NCBI GenBank assembly: GCA_054601695.1
Contig: BAAHQB010000003.1
Span: 1,054,001 to 1,118,000, forward strand
Length of the DNA: 64,000 nucleotides
DNA from: Amorphochlora amoebiformis
Lineage: Eukaryota; Cercozoa; Chlorarachniophyceae
Reading direction: 5' to 3'
The notes below the pieces were generated by a model, which saw only the letters and a list, made by a program, of their open reading frames with translations, was not told the origin of the DNA and ran no database searches. Shown one piece after another: positions 1-64,000 of the stretch; position 1 is the first letter of the stretch, and each line of letters opens with the position of its first letter. A program made the translations under genes and the position numbers.

Positions 1-39
<39 letters not shown>

Positions 40-55
40 TGAAATATACACATAT

Positions 56-122
<67 letters not shown>

Positions 123-134
123 AATAAACATACG

Positions 135-179
<45 letters not shown>

Positions 180-266
180 ATGTACAATATGTATGTAAAT
201 ATATACACAATACGTATGTATATCTATATATACATTATACATGTTATATATGTACAATACAAACAT

Positions 267-325
<59 letters not shown>

Positions 326-376
326 AAGATACATTTTACATGTAATATGTTATGTCGAAAACACACAAAGAGAACG

Positions 377-413
<37 letters not shown>

Positions 414-520
414 GTATCTATACATATATGTATATCTATGTATAATATTTATATATATATATATATAATATATATATATATAATTATATATATATCATAT
501 ACATACATATATAACCTTAC

Positions 521-581
<61 letters not shown>

Positions 582-631
582 GTATATATATATTGCAATA
601 TTTATATACAAATATATATACATATATACAT

Positions 632-674
<43 letters not shown>

Positions 675-893
675 GACATATATACATAGGTATCATATGT
701 GTATGTATATGTAAATATATATATGTATATATATATATATATATAAATATATATATACACACATATATACATGTATATGTATATATATATATATCCATAT
801 ATATATGTGTATAATACACATACAGTCTCACACATATATCTTCATACTTACATACTTATATACGTATATACTTATATACACATATACTTATAT

Positions 894-950
<57 letters not shown>

Positions 951-960
951 CTGTGTAAAT
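1..960. repeat. (TA)n microsatellite block with CA tracts
   Basis: Nearly pure (TA)n broken by single substitutions, with short (CA)n runs near 270-290 and 380-395. I see no exon-like island. Open frames here read as Ile/Tyr repeats and are artefacts of the dinucleotide. Confidence 0.95.
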
Positions 961-1840
961 ATACCCCTTTCCTTGCCATCCGATGAAACTCCTCATCCTT
1001 AGGATTAAACTTAGGCTTAGGATTAGTGTTAAGTTTAGGATTAGGGTCATCCTTAGCAAAAGAGTTAGAATTACCCTTTATACTTAGGGTTAGGGCCAGT
1101 CTTAAGCTTAGTATTAGGTTAAGATTATCCTTAAGCTTAGGGTTAGGCAACGGTTAAGGTAAGGGTTAAGGTTAGTTTTACACATTACAACTTAGGGATA
1201 CAGTAAGGATTAGAGCTAGGATTATAAGGCTAGAGCCGTCAGCGCCAACCCTCACTCTAATCCTAACCGTAGGGTAGTTCTGACAACCTGTCAATCTAAA
1301 CCATGGCCTCTAAGTGCTACAACATGAAATTAACAATCCCAAAGACAGCAATAACCTAACGCTATACAGCTGTAGCCCTAGCGTTAACCCTTATTCAATC
1401 CAGGGTTAGGGTTAAAATTATGGTTTGAGCTAGGTTAAGAATAGGGTTATGGCTTGAGTTACGGCTACGTTAGGGCTAGGGTTATGAATGTGTTAGCGTT
1501 TTGGGTTAGGCTTATGGTTGGAGTTAGGGTTAGTGTTAGGGTTATAGTTATGATTTGATTCTAGGTTAGGAATAGGGCTCTAAACCTAACCAAATGGTTA
1601 ACCCTGATCCTGACACTAATATCAACCCATGAATACGTAGCACACCTAACCCTAGCCCTAATCCCTAACCCTCTCCCCTAGCCTTTAACCCATAACTCTA
1701 ATCCTAACCAGAATTCTACCTTAGCGCAAATCCTAGCCCTAACCCTAACTCTAAGAATAACGCTAACCCTGAGCCTTAAGGTAATCCTAACCCTAACCGT
1801 AGGCTTAAGAAAGGGTTGGGGTTGGGGTTGGGGTTGTCAC
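961..1840. repeat. degenerate interstitial TTAGGG-like repeats
   Basis: The plus strand carries many imperfect TTAGGG units up to about 1570, then CCCTAA-type units from about 1600 to 1800, so the orientation flips inside the island. Units are interrupted and variable, unlike a live telomere. The island ends next to a likely exon at 1841-1905. An old telomere insertion or a spread satellite would both fit. Confidence 0.8.
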
Positions 1841-30101
<28,261 letters not shown>

Positions 30102-30367
30102 CTCGTGATCATGGGCAATGTCACGAACAAGGGTTATCTAGATATGGATTTATAATATATTGATATTCCTATTTTTCTAATATTGATATTGATCTTTGAT
30201 ATAGAGATATCAATGATGGATTGATAAGCTTCAGATTAATATTTCGGATATCCTTAACCAAGCGTGACCTCTTCGTGACACGCGGGGGAAACATCCTCCC
30301 GTTCACTGCTAAGAGCCGCTGAATAGCCGAACCCCATCGCAAGTCCCCCACCTCTCAACCCGGAAAC
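30102..30367. promoter_or_regulatory. divergent intergenic region, likely bidirectional promoter
   Basis: Only 266 bases separate the putative karyopherin ATG (minus, 30101) and the ispH ATG (plus, 30368). It lacks (TA)n, unlike nearly every other noncoding stretch. An 8-base inverted repeat, ATTGATAT at 30182 and ATATCAAT at 30207, could be a binding site. No TATA or initiator motif can be assigned with confidence. Confidence 0.45.
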
Positions 30368-41100
<10,733 letters not shown>

Positions 41101-41961
41101 GCCAATACTAATGACGGCTTCACGCCGAAGGAATATAGAGTCGTTGTACGCACCCGCAGCGTACATGTATGCATTTTATTCATGAGTCTAGCTGCAGTTC
41201 TGTCTAAACACTATTTAACGTTATCATGCCCTACAATCATTAATCAAGTTCGGCAGAGCTTGGGGTTATATATCATAGTAGATAGTATGATGATATTATC
41301 TATGATGTTATGCAATCTGGTCAATACCCTATACTAAGTCATAAATCTAATATTTTGATTATGATGGCGACCTCATGATATTATACGTTGTCACAGATTT
41401 TATATCATTGGTATTTAAACTCCAGTACCATACTAGACTATACGGCACATAAAACATTTCTATCATAGTAGATATATTTTTGCAGCTAGGATGACTATCC
41501 CCTTTGAATATAAATATATCTATATAAATATAGCAACTTAGCCTCTGCCACAGTAAGGTGGCGAACCACGTCAACCTAGTAGATACGGCCTTAACAATAA
41601 CATTCCCACCTTCCTTTTTCGGGCCGAGCGGTTGAATATCTATATACCTTGTTATATGTAGAAGGCAGATCAACTCACTAATAAAAAACAACTTCAGAAC
41701 ATATTTAAGCGCACTCTAACCTAAAATAAAGCCTCATTCACCTATGCACGATACTATCCCCCTTTTACCCCCCAAATCTAACAATCAGCCACAATCACAC
41801 CCCGGACTTTCCCCCCTCAGTATTTTGAGTTTATCATCGCACACATCTCCTCTAAAAGTATTATCCAGAGTCTAATACGCTTTGATATTCTTTGGAAGCT
41901 TGTGGGAGGCGAGGTAGTTGTCGCCGCGCATAAGCCATCTCCTTTTGGAGGGAAAGAGTGA
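41101..41961 (+). other. open frame continuing past the ispH stop (possible readthrough extension or relic)
   Basis: Directly after the ispH TGA the same frame stays open for 15 codons (ANTNDGFTPKEYRVV, 41101-41145) to a GT donor. A strong acceptor (C-rich run then CAG at 41818-41820) opens an in-phase 47-codon stretch at 41821-41961, including FIIAHISSKSIIQSLIRF and GGEVVVAAHKPSPFGGKE, then TGA. It could be a C-terminal extension reached by readthrough, the remains of a longer ancestral protein, or chance. The C-terminus at the first TGA already matches IspH length elsewhere. Confidence 0.35.
41146..41820. other. gene-poor sequence downstream of ispH
   Basis: Mixed-composition DNA without (TA)n. 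No conserved coding segment seen on either strand; the minus-strand open frame at 41359-41691 has no recognisable feature or splice support. Confidence 0.5.
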
Positions 41962-42464
41962 CACGTGGATGTGTCACACCATGTGAGGGATTTAATTGTT
42001 AAGGTCTCTAAAGGTCTTCTAAGACTCTTCTTATTAATATAATACTTCCTTAGAGGTTAAATTCCCTGAGAAATTCAGTATTAGAGGTTTATGGACCTTG
42101 GCATGGAGGCTGGAGCAGCGTCGGTGGCTCGGGAAAAGTGGCCTCCCGCAGTGAATAAAGCTTATGAATGCTTTTAATTTGTATTCATCAGCTTCAATGC
42201 TAACCTCCACAATTTGGGCGAACTTCTATTCGTTTTAGTCAATCAAAAGTTCCAATACCGGTCCAATTTCGCGACAAACGATGGGATCCCAAGCCCTTGC
42301 ACAATGAAGTTTCAAGTTCACATGTGCGGATATACTATGGTAATTTGCATAAAAGGGATGCTATGAAATCCGATAACAACCTGAATAACAGCTCTGAGGA
42401 ATAAGATTGACTGTTCTAGGGGTGTCAAGTTGACAACTCAAAGGGTTCACAATTTTTACTGTTT

Positions 42465-42740
42465 TTCGTCAAGACGACGTGGGGTATCTTGACAAGACGA
42501 CGTGGGGTATTTTGACAGTCAAGACGACGTGGGGTGTCTTGACAGTCAAGACGACGTAGGGTGTCTTGACAGTCAAGACGACGCGGGGTGTCTTGAATAA
42601 CTCTTGACAGCCAAGACGAAGCGGGGTGTGACGACGTGGTGTGTCGTGAAGACAACGTGTGGGGTCTTGACAGTCAAGACGACGGGGGGTGTCTTGACAG
42701 TCAAGACAACGTGTGGGGTCTTGATAGTCAAGACGGCATA
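42465..42740. repeat. minisatellite, ~9-10 units of about 27 bp
   Basis: Variable units built on GACAGTCAAGACGACGTGGG followed by GTGTCTT. Each unit contains GTCTTGACAGTCAAGAC, which is itself close to a palindrome (GTCTTGAC/GTCAAGAC), so single strands could form hairpins. Units differ by short deletions and point changes. Confidence 0.9.
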
Positions 42741-42959
42741 TGCCACGAGACGATTTTTAAGCCTTCACAAAATTTGCTTGTAAGGGCCAGGAATACTTTT
42801 CTAAATGTTTTGTAATTTCCGAAATTTCGTTATCTGAGAAACATATTCGTCGATGTCTGAACTCAGGAATGCCTTAGAGTTGTACAATCTGAACTTTTAT
42901 TTTTTTAACTGTAATAGATTCGTTGCGCAGAATCCTACTACAAACACGCATACATAGAA

Positions 42960-43006
<47 letters not shown>

Positions 43007-43108
43007 TATATATATATACATATATTCTAATAACAAATATACATATATATATATATATATATATATCATATAATATATGTATGCACACCACACACGCACA
43101 CATATACA

Positions 43109-43159
<51 letters not shown>

Positions 43160-43899
43160 ATAGTATACACGTATGTATGAGTATATATAATGAGTATATA
43201 TGTATATATATTGTATACTTCTATCATAATTATGTAGTGATATGCGGGCCGGTTTGTGCAGTACTATAATATATATTTATGTATACCATGATGCAAATGT
43301 TGTAGTAGTACTATATATATATATATGTGTGTATATATATCTATATGATATATACACACACATACATATAATTATAGCTAGATAGTACTAAATATATATA
43401 CATACTATGATCACATATATAGTACGTACTAGTACGTATCGAATCACTATCGATGCAATCATACACAAAAATAATTATGTATTTATACATATATATCTGG
43501 TATATATATGTATATACATATATGAGTATGTATATATATATGTGTGTATGTATACTCTAGATACTGAGGCTCGGGTTGACTAGATCTGAGCGGGTGATCT
43601 GATCCAGTTAGAGTACTAGTTTATGATTATTAAACGGTTTTGTCAGCTACAACTAGACAGCCGCGGTGCAATATATAATTACAATGATTACATGTAGTAG
43701 TACTAGCTAGACTTCTCCTTAGATAGCCTACTATCGACTCTAGAGACTATGATTACGCCGTGACATACTCTAGATTGTACATGTGGTAGAGAAAATAACC
43801 AGGCTACTAATACTACTGCCATCGAACGAATCTAATTTGAAGTTTCTAATGATTATAATGTAGCAGTCACTTAGATTGTGTTATTCGAGTTATTCCCAA
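42741..43899. other. intergenic sequence between ispH and the next minus-strand gene
   Basis: (TA)n at 42960-43220 and mixed sequence around it. I see no supported exon on either strand. Confidence 0.6.
42960..43060. repeat. (TA)n run
   Basis: Microsatellite typical of the window; one of many such runs between islands of unique sequence. Confidence 0.9.
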
Positions 43900-45257
43900 C
43901 TAGTCAGCTAGTGAGATTTTAGAAGACCTAGGTCTGACCACGCTTTTGCGACCTTCAGTGACAGGCGACTGAGTTGCATTCTGTGCATACAAATATTTAT
44001 GAAAAGAATTCTATATGTCTAGTGAATACATCATTACTACATATATACATCTGTGCGTATATAGCATATGCATGTGTACATTAGATTGAAACGACAGACA
44101 ACATATTTTTACATGTATATATAATTTATGTGAACATTCTGCATGTGATAGTCATTAAACATGTATGCATGATACCACACCGGCGTATAAATGTATGAAT
44201 ACTAATATTTACATACACAGATCATATACATACAGACATGTGAATATAAAGATATAAGTATGTATATGTACATATTCATACATGTATATACATATATTAT
44301 ATATGTATATATATACATGTATATGTAATACATTTATAAACATGTATATTAATATATATAAATATATAATATATATATGTATATGTGTATATATGTGTAT
44401 ATACTATTAGATATGTACATAAGTCATGTATACAACCACACATATGTAGAAACACAAACACAAGCAAAGTTCTCTCCACCTTAAACTCCACACTCGAAGC
44501 CAATCCTGCCTTCGTAAATTGTCCAGTCGACCTCGATCGCTTTCCACCATTCGGATCATGAATTCGAATTCCTAACCCCGACTTATTTCTTCGAGCAGCT
44601 TTGAACTTGGACATCAAGGAAGTCCGTCTAGGAGATTGCGGCAGCTGCGATGTCCTGGATGAGGCCGCAGAGTTCGACCGCGATCTCCTTAGCGAGGCTG
44701 TCTTCTTCGATAGGAACTTGGAGGCGCTGGCGTTCGAATCTGGAGCTCCCCTAGACGAGCTGGAACTAGATCGCGTCCTCGTGGGCGAAGCTGGGGCTTT
44801 CGGAGGCCCACGATGCTTCGGCGATGTAGAAGCAGAATTTGAACGGCTCTCTGTCATTGTCGATCTCTGAGGAGAGTATATGTGTGGACCGATTAGCGCT
44901 GTCTTGCCCCCCTTCCTTCCGATCTCCTCTCTCGTTCTACTTCCAATCGCCTTCTTTGAATGAGATTTAGCCGGCGACAGAGCACGAGGACTGCTGGAAT
45001 TGGACGTCTTGCGGGTTGGCTTCTTGGGAGATGAGGAGTGGACACGTCGAGGCGAGGACTGGGTCCTTGAAAGCCTTGGTGAGAGCGCGGGTTCACACGT
45101 TGAGCACCAGCGGCGAGAGAAGTGGATTTTGCATCCACAGCCTGAGCAACTTCCGGAGTTGTTGGGATTGAAGCCACGGCGTGGAAGGCTTCTCTTAGGC
45201 TGGCGAGATTGTTAGGTCAAGGTGAGGACAGGGATGGGTATTTTACATCATATGACT

Positions 45258-45308
<51 letters not shown>

Positions 45309-45723
45309 TTTAATAAATGATATGCGTATGTGTATGATAGCATCATAATGATAAATAATAATAATACTATAATACTAATTTTAGAATACTATAATGTAAT
45401 AATTTAGCAATGATCATGCATAATAGAATATATAATTATAAATATAAGAATGTATACACACTTTATATTTACATGCATATATATTAATAATACTTGCGAT
45501 AGTGTTTCGTTGTTGCATGACCTGATTGGTTTTGTCGTCGACAGGAATAGGGGTTGGATCTGGTGGGTCGATAGGAACGTCAATTTCTTCTTTTTTTTCG
45601 ACTCGTTCCTTGATATATGTGCACATAAGTAAGTATCCTAATGTATATGTATGTGTATATATACATACATATATATATACATATATATATATATATGTAC
45701 GATATATATTGTATGTATGTATG

Positions 45724-45769
<46 letters not shown>

Positions 45770-46461
45770 CATATACAAATATATGTGTATGTGTATACAT
45801 ACATAATATATATATATATACATATATATGTTTATACTCACAGACAAAAACAATCTACGAACATAATACAAACGAAAAAAACAAAATGTATACCAAACTG
45901 AGGTTTGGATCAGGCTGATACCTAACCTTATGTTCAGGTTCATGCTCAGGCTCAGGCTCAGGCCTAGGCTCAGGCTTCGGCTTCAGCTCAAGCTGAGATT
46001 CCTCTAGTTGAGGTTCAGGTGGTGTTGTGGGTTGAGGAGGCGGTAGTATGGGGTCAGGTTCACGTTCAGGTTCTGGTTCGGGTTCAGGTTGTGGTGGGAT
46101 TACGGGTTCGGGTTCGAGTTCAGGTTCAGACTCAAGCTTAGGCTCGAGTATCAGTTCAGGCTCGAGTATCAATTCAGGCTCGTGTTCCAATTCATGTTTG
46201 GGTTCCGGTTCAGGTTCTGGCTCATGCTCAGGCTCTGGTTGTGGTTTGATTTCTGGTTTTGATTCTAGCTCAGGCTCAGGCTCAGGCTTAGGCTCAGGCT
46301 CAGGCTTAGGCTCAGGCTCGGGTTCTAGTTTGACTTCTGATTGTGGTTCTGGTTTGGGTTCGGGTTGAGGCTGGGTTGTGAGCTCAGGTTCAGGTTTGGG
46401 TTCCTCTTTGATCTCTGGTATTGACGGAGGATTTAAGCCGCTCTTTGCGTTCGTCTGGTTG
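43900..46461 (-). CDS. Glu-Pro-repeat / Cys-cluster / Ser-Arg-rich protein, 5' end unresolved
   Basis: Four in-phase exons: 45927-46461, 45522-45608, 44480-45199 and 43900-43980 (stop TAG). The first encodes about 178 residues dominated by Glu-Pro and Lys-Pro dipeptides (EPKPEPEP type). The 29-codon second exon is acidic and Pro-rich ([15 protein letters not shown]). The third opens with [19 protein letters not shown], a spacing that could bind zinc, then becomes Ser/Arg/Lys/Pro-rich for about 200 residues. The last adds 26 residues. Acceptors are CCTCAG, TCAAG, GCCAG and CACAG; donors are GT. I do not recognise a family. The basic low-complexity tail suggests binding to nucleic acid, cytoskeleton or a polyanion, but that is inference. 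The first exon begins inside a codon, so an upstream exon exists. Confidence 0.65.
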
Positions 46462-46573
46462 CTGAGGAATTTCACATGGGTATTTAGGCATGTATCAGCC
46501 AATATATATATATACAAATATATGCATATATCTATACATATATTTAAATATGTATACATCTCTACACACACAC

Positions 46574-46658
<85 letters not shown>

Positions 46659-46742
46659 GATATATATATACCGATATACATATGCAAAAATATACATATA
46701 TATATATATACACCACACATGCACACACACACACACAAATAA

Positions 46743-46776
<34 letters not shown>

Positions 46777-46949
46777 ATATATGTATATGTTGCCACGGTT
46801 ATGTAAGTCGCATGGCCATATTCATGTTACCACACGTGGTAGTTATGAAAACAGCTCAGTATCTTTATTTTATAGATTTAATAGGATAGAATATGTTCTA
46901 GCAGGTTATACCCTGTGTTCATATTTAAACGGCTAATATACATTGTGCC

Positions 46950-47279
46950 ACGGGCAATAACCTACGCGGGGCCGGTGAACATGCTACCACATTATAGACC
47001 CCAGTGTATACATTACATTTTGCTGTGCGAACAACCCTAATGTACATATTATTAACACGGTCAACATGTATGTGGATATTTCAACGTTGGCATAGTGGTA
47101 CCCGTATGAACATAATTAGTAACACGTTACTTATTGCATGCATGCAATGTATATATATATATATTTGTACAAGTATATATATATATATATATATATACTT
47201 GTACAATGTATATGAATTTTGCACACACACCATGCTACACACACACACACACACACACCATGATACACACACACACACA

Positions 47280-47328
<49 letters not shown>

Positions 47329-47437
47329 ATGATACACACACACACATACTATATATATATATATATATATGCTGTAAATGTGCATCGTATTGTATTGTTT
47401 ATGTGCATATATCCGTCTATGTTACATATGCGTCAAC
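46950..47437. other. non-TA island with CA tracts
   Basis: Mixed sequence with direct repeats of CACACACACCATGATACACA type around 47220-47350. No supported exon seen. Confidence 0.5.
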
Positions 47438-47517
47438 CCCTGCAGGGTCGTCAACACAGCTTTAGTGCTCGCCAAGAGCCCTCTAATTGACGGTTTCCTA
47501 GCAAAAACCATCAACAT
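47438..47517 (-). CDS. candidate first exon of the Glu-Pro-repeat gene (strand uncertain)
   Basis: On the minus strand an ATG at 47517 opens MLMVFARKPSIRGLLASTKA and ends at a GT donor in phase 2, exactly what the exon starting at 46461 needs. The same DNA is also open on the plus strand (ALVLAKSPLIDGFLAKTIN), so the strand is not certain. A partial second copy lies at 47628-47677. Confidence 0.35.
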
Positions 47518-47627
47518 GCAATTACATGTTCATATATAGAAGTATCTACTTATCTATATGTATATATATGCATACATGTTCATATATATGTGTATGTATA
47601 TGTATATATATATATATATACATATAG

Positions 47628-47677
47628 ATTCATTGACGGTTTCCTAATAAAGACCATCAACTTACAAATTACCTTAT
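47628..47677. repeat. partial duplicate of the 47480-47517 exon-like segment
   Basis: The plus-strand sequence ATTGACGGTTTCCTAATAAA followed by GACCATCAAC matches ATTGACGGTTTCCTAGCAAA at 47486 with a few changes over about 36 bases. It lies 150 bases from the first copy. Confidence 0.75.
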
Positions 47678-48102
47678 TATATATGTATATATATATTTAC
47701 ACACATACATATGTAATATATTATACATGTATATATATGTATATATATGTAAAGATGTGTATTTTAATACGTATATATATATGTGCATTATATATTTATA
47801 TTTACGCACACGCATTTACATGTAATCCACACAATAGAGAGAGAAGTATCCATGTAATGTATGTATATGTATATTATATGTATGTATATATATGTATGTA
47901 CATATATGTGTAATATGTATGTATGAATATATACATATGTATATATGTATATATATGTGTATTATATGTGTACATGTATGTATGTGTATATATAAATATA
48001 TATATATATGTGTATATATATAGATGTATATATTACCTATATATACACACACATATATATATATATATAAATATATGTTATTTAATACGTATATATATAT
48101 AC

Positions 48103-48164
<62 letters not shown>

Positions 48165-48171
48165 TATATAT

Positions 48172-48497
48172 TGTCAGCGCAACTGTATAGTGGCTGGTAG
48201 TCCAAAAGCCAAAGCCCATTGAGTCCTTGAGATGTTTACTTGGATAAAACTGGAACTTATTTGGATGAGTGCCGCCCCCTAATGGTGGAGCGTGACATAA
48301 CGACGGTGTCACTATAAGCATCTGGGAAACTAACTGAAACAGAAATTCCCAACTTCACCCCCCAATTCCCCCCAATATGGGAAGAATTGGTTGGGATCTT
48401 TGATACAGTCATGGTATCCAGTCATGATATCCAGTCTACACTTGTTCATACCACTATAATAGCAGACTACATTCTTCCACAGTGATGCTATAACAAT
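48172..48497 (-). mobile_element. TIR element family B, copy 2
   Basis: Reverse copy of 37040-37372. Read on the minus strand it begins TGTTATAGCATCACTGTGG and ends CAGTTGCGCTGACA; the termini are imperfect inverted repeats (TGT...GC...ACTGT). Flanked by (TA)n. It contains a duplicated ATCCAGTCATG-type segment. Confidence 0.75.
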
Positions 48498-48506
48498 ATA
48501 TACACA

Positions 48507-48547
<41 letters not shown>

Positions 48548-48773
48548 TCATATATCATAGTATATATATATATATATGTATAACGTACATGTATAAATCA
48601 ATATATAAAAATATATATATCTTTTATATACATGTATATATATATACATATATATATACATATACATATTTAAATCAATATATATAATATATATTATATA
48701 TATATATATATATAACATATGTATATATATATTATGTACATATATGTAACATATATATATATATATATATATT

Positions 48774-48888
<115 letters not shown>

Positions 48889-49292
48889 GTATGTATCTTG
48901 CATTAATTATTTATCTGCACATATAATATACATATTATATACATATATATATATATATATATATACATGTTCCAAGTCAGCATACACACACAGAGCTTCG
49001 AAGGAACAAGTGAGAAAAATCTGAATCTACCTGATACTTCCTGCACCTGCGATGTCACCAACCTATGATATTATTAATCATCGTGAGAACTCAAGTGGAA
49101 TATGTGAATTTATGTGTACACACTCATGCAAATGTTCTCTTGTAGTCGAGCAATGGATGAAGCTATAATTTGCGACGGAACTTACAGATGCGTAAAAATA
49201 CGAATATCTTAAAGTGAAAGCGTAGAATTATAAAACATACATAAATATATTTATGGACTTACATACATACATATAAGTATATATATATATGC

Positions 49293-49331
<39 letters not shown>

Positions 49332-49463
49332 ATGATATACATACATATATATATATATATATATAATATACATACATATATATATATATATTATATATAT
49401 GTATATATACACATATATACACACATTTATACATATATATATATATGTATACATACATATATA

Positions 49464-49502
<39 letters not shown>

Positions 49503-49854
49503 TTATTTATATAAACATATAATATTTAATACTGAACGACAGCAATCTCTACTGTCTTACTCAGCGTTGCAAGTCAGAGTGGAATATATATATATATATA
49601 TACATATATATGAATATATATATATATATGTAAATACATAATGTTTGTACATATATTTCATATATAATATACATATATCCTGTTAATAAAAGGTAGCATA
49701 GAATATAACATAATACAATTGAAGAAGCTGAATGGTCTTAATTATACATACCGATAAATCAATCCGCGAGACACTGGATCCACCTGTTGGCAAAGTCCAA
49801 TCCGATAAATTAAGAAGATTTAGGATATTTCGGGTATGATGAAGGGATCTAATC

Positions 49855-63906
<14,052 letters not shown>

Positions 63907-64000
63907 CTGGAATATAGTATGTATGTTGTATATGAATATATATATATATATAATATATATAATATATATGTATACAATGTAATATTATATTTCAGTATCA

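Noticed and set aside
517-831. Long Ile/Tyr/His/Thr open frames here and throughout the window
   Set aside because: They are (TA)n and (CA)n translated in frames that lack stops; no splice context, start context or composition of a real protein.
42425-42655. Minus-strand open frame of repeated DTPRRLDCQ units
   Set aside because: It is the translated minisatellite; no start or splice context and units vary in length by non-multiples of three.
46048-46368. Gly/Ser-rich plus-strand open frame
   Set aside because: It is the antisense of the Glu-Pro repeat exon; the minus strand has in-phase exons with splice sites on both sides.

Overview
The window is nuclear DNA of a plastid-bearing microbial eukaryote with very intron-rich genes. 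By eye, well over half is (TA)n with minor CA, GA and TAA repeats. The non-TA islands hold short exons, short terminal-inverted-repeat elements, sense-strand C/T-rich tracts and degenerate TTAGGG (vertebrate-type telomere) repeats. Long open frames reading Ile/Tyr repeats are translated (TA)n, not genes. The real genes are chains of exons of roughly 8 to 700 nt. I rebuilt them by requiring a splice acceptor, a splice donor, an open frame and matching phase at each junction.

Layout. (1) About 1.8-30.1 kb, minus strand: one very long gene for a transportin-3/Mtr10/importin-13-like nuclear transport receptor, in about 36 exons. Its 5' two thirds is well supported; its 3' end (1.8-8 kb) lies among telomere-like islands and is patchy. 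(2) 30.1-30.4 kb: a 266-bp intergenic region between divergent start codons. (3) 30.4-41.1 kb, plus strand: ispH (lytB), the last enzyme of the plastid MEP isoprenoid pathway, in 20 exons with a complete 490-residue reading frame, three conserved Fe-S cysteines and an N-terminus that looks like a signal-plus-transit leader. An open stretch follows its TGA stop. (4) 41-43.9 kb: gene-poor, with a minisatellite. (5) 43.9-46.5 kb (perhaps to 47.5 kb), minus strand: a low-complexity protein with an Glu-Pro repeat, a Cys cluster and a Ser/Arg/Lys-rich tail. (6) 49.9 kb to the right edge, minus strand: an unidentified membrane protein in at least 20 exons, cut by the window edge.

An MEP-pathway enzyme with a likely two-part leader suggests a complex (secondary-type) plastid. 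Five introns appear to start with GC or GA, each just after AAG. Such donors are known from dinoflagellates and some other algae, but the telomere-like unit is TTAGGG, and I do not name a taxon.

The least ordinary features are the AAG|GC and AAG|GA introns, an inferred 8-nt microexon, tandemly copied exons (63.5-63.9 kb) and exon relics (50.9-51.4 kb), at least three small inverted-repeat element families sitting inside (TA)n in introns, and the phase-compatible open stretch after the ispH stop. All gene models are by eye, without alignment or transcripts.
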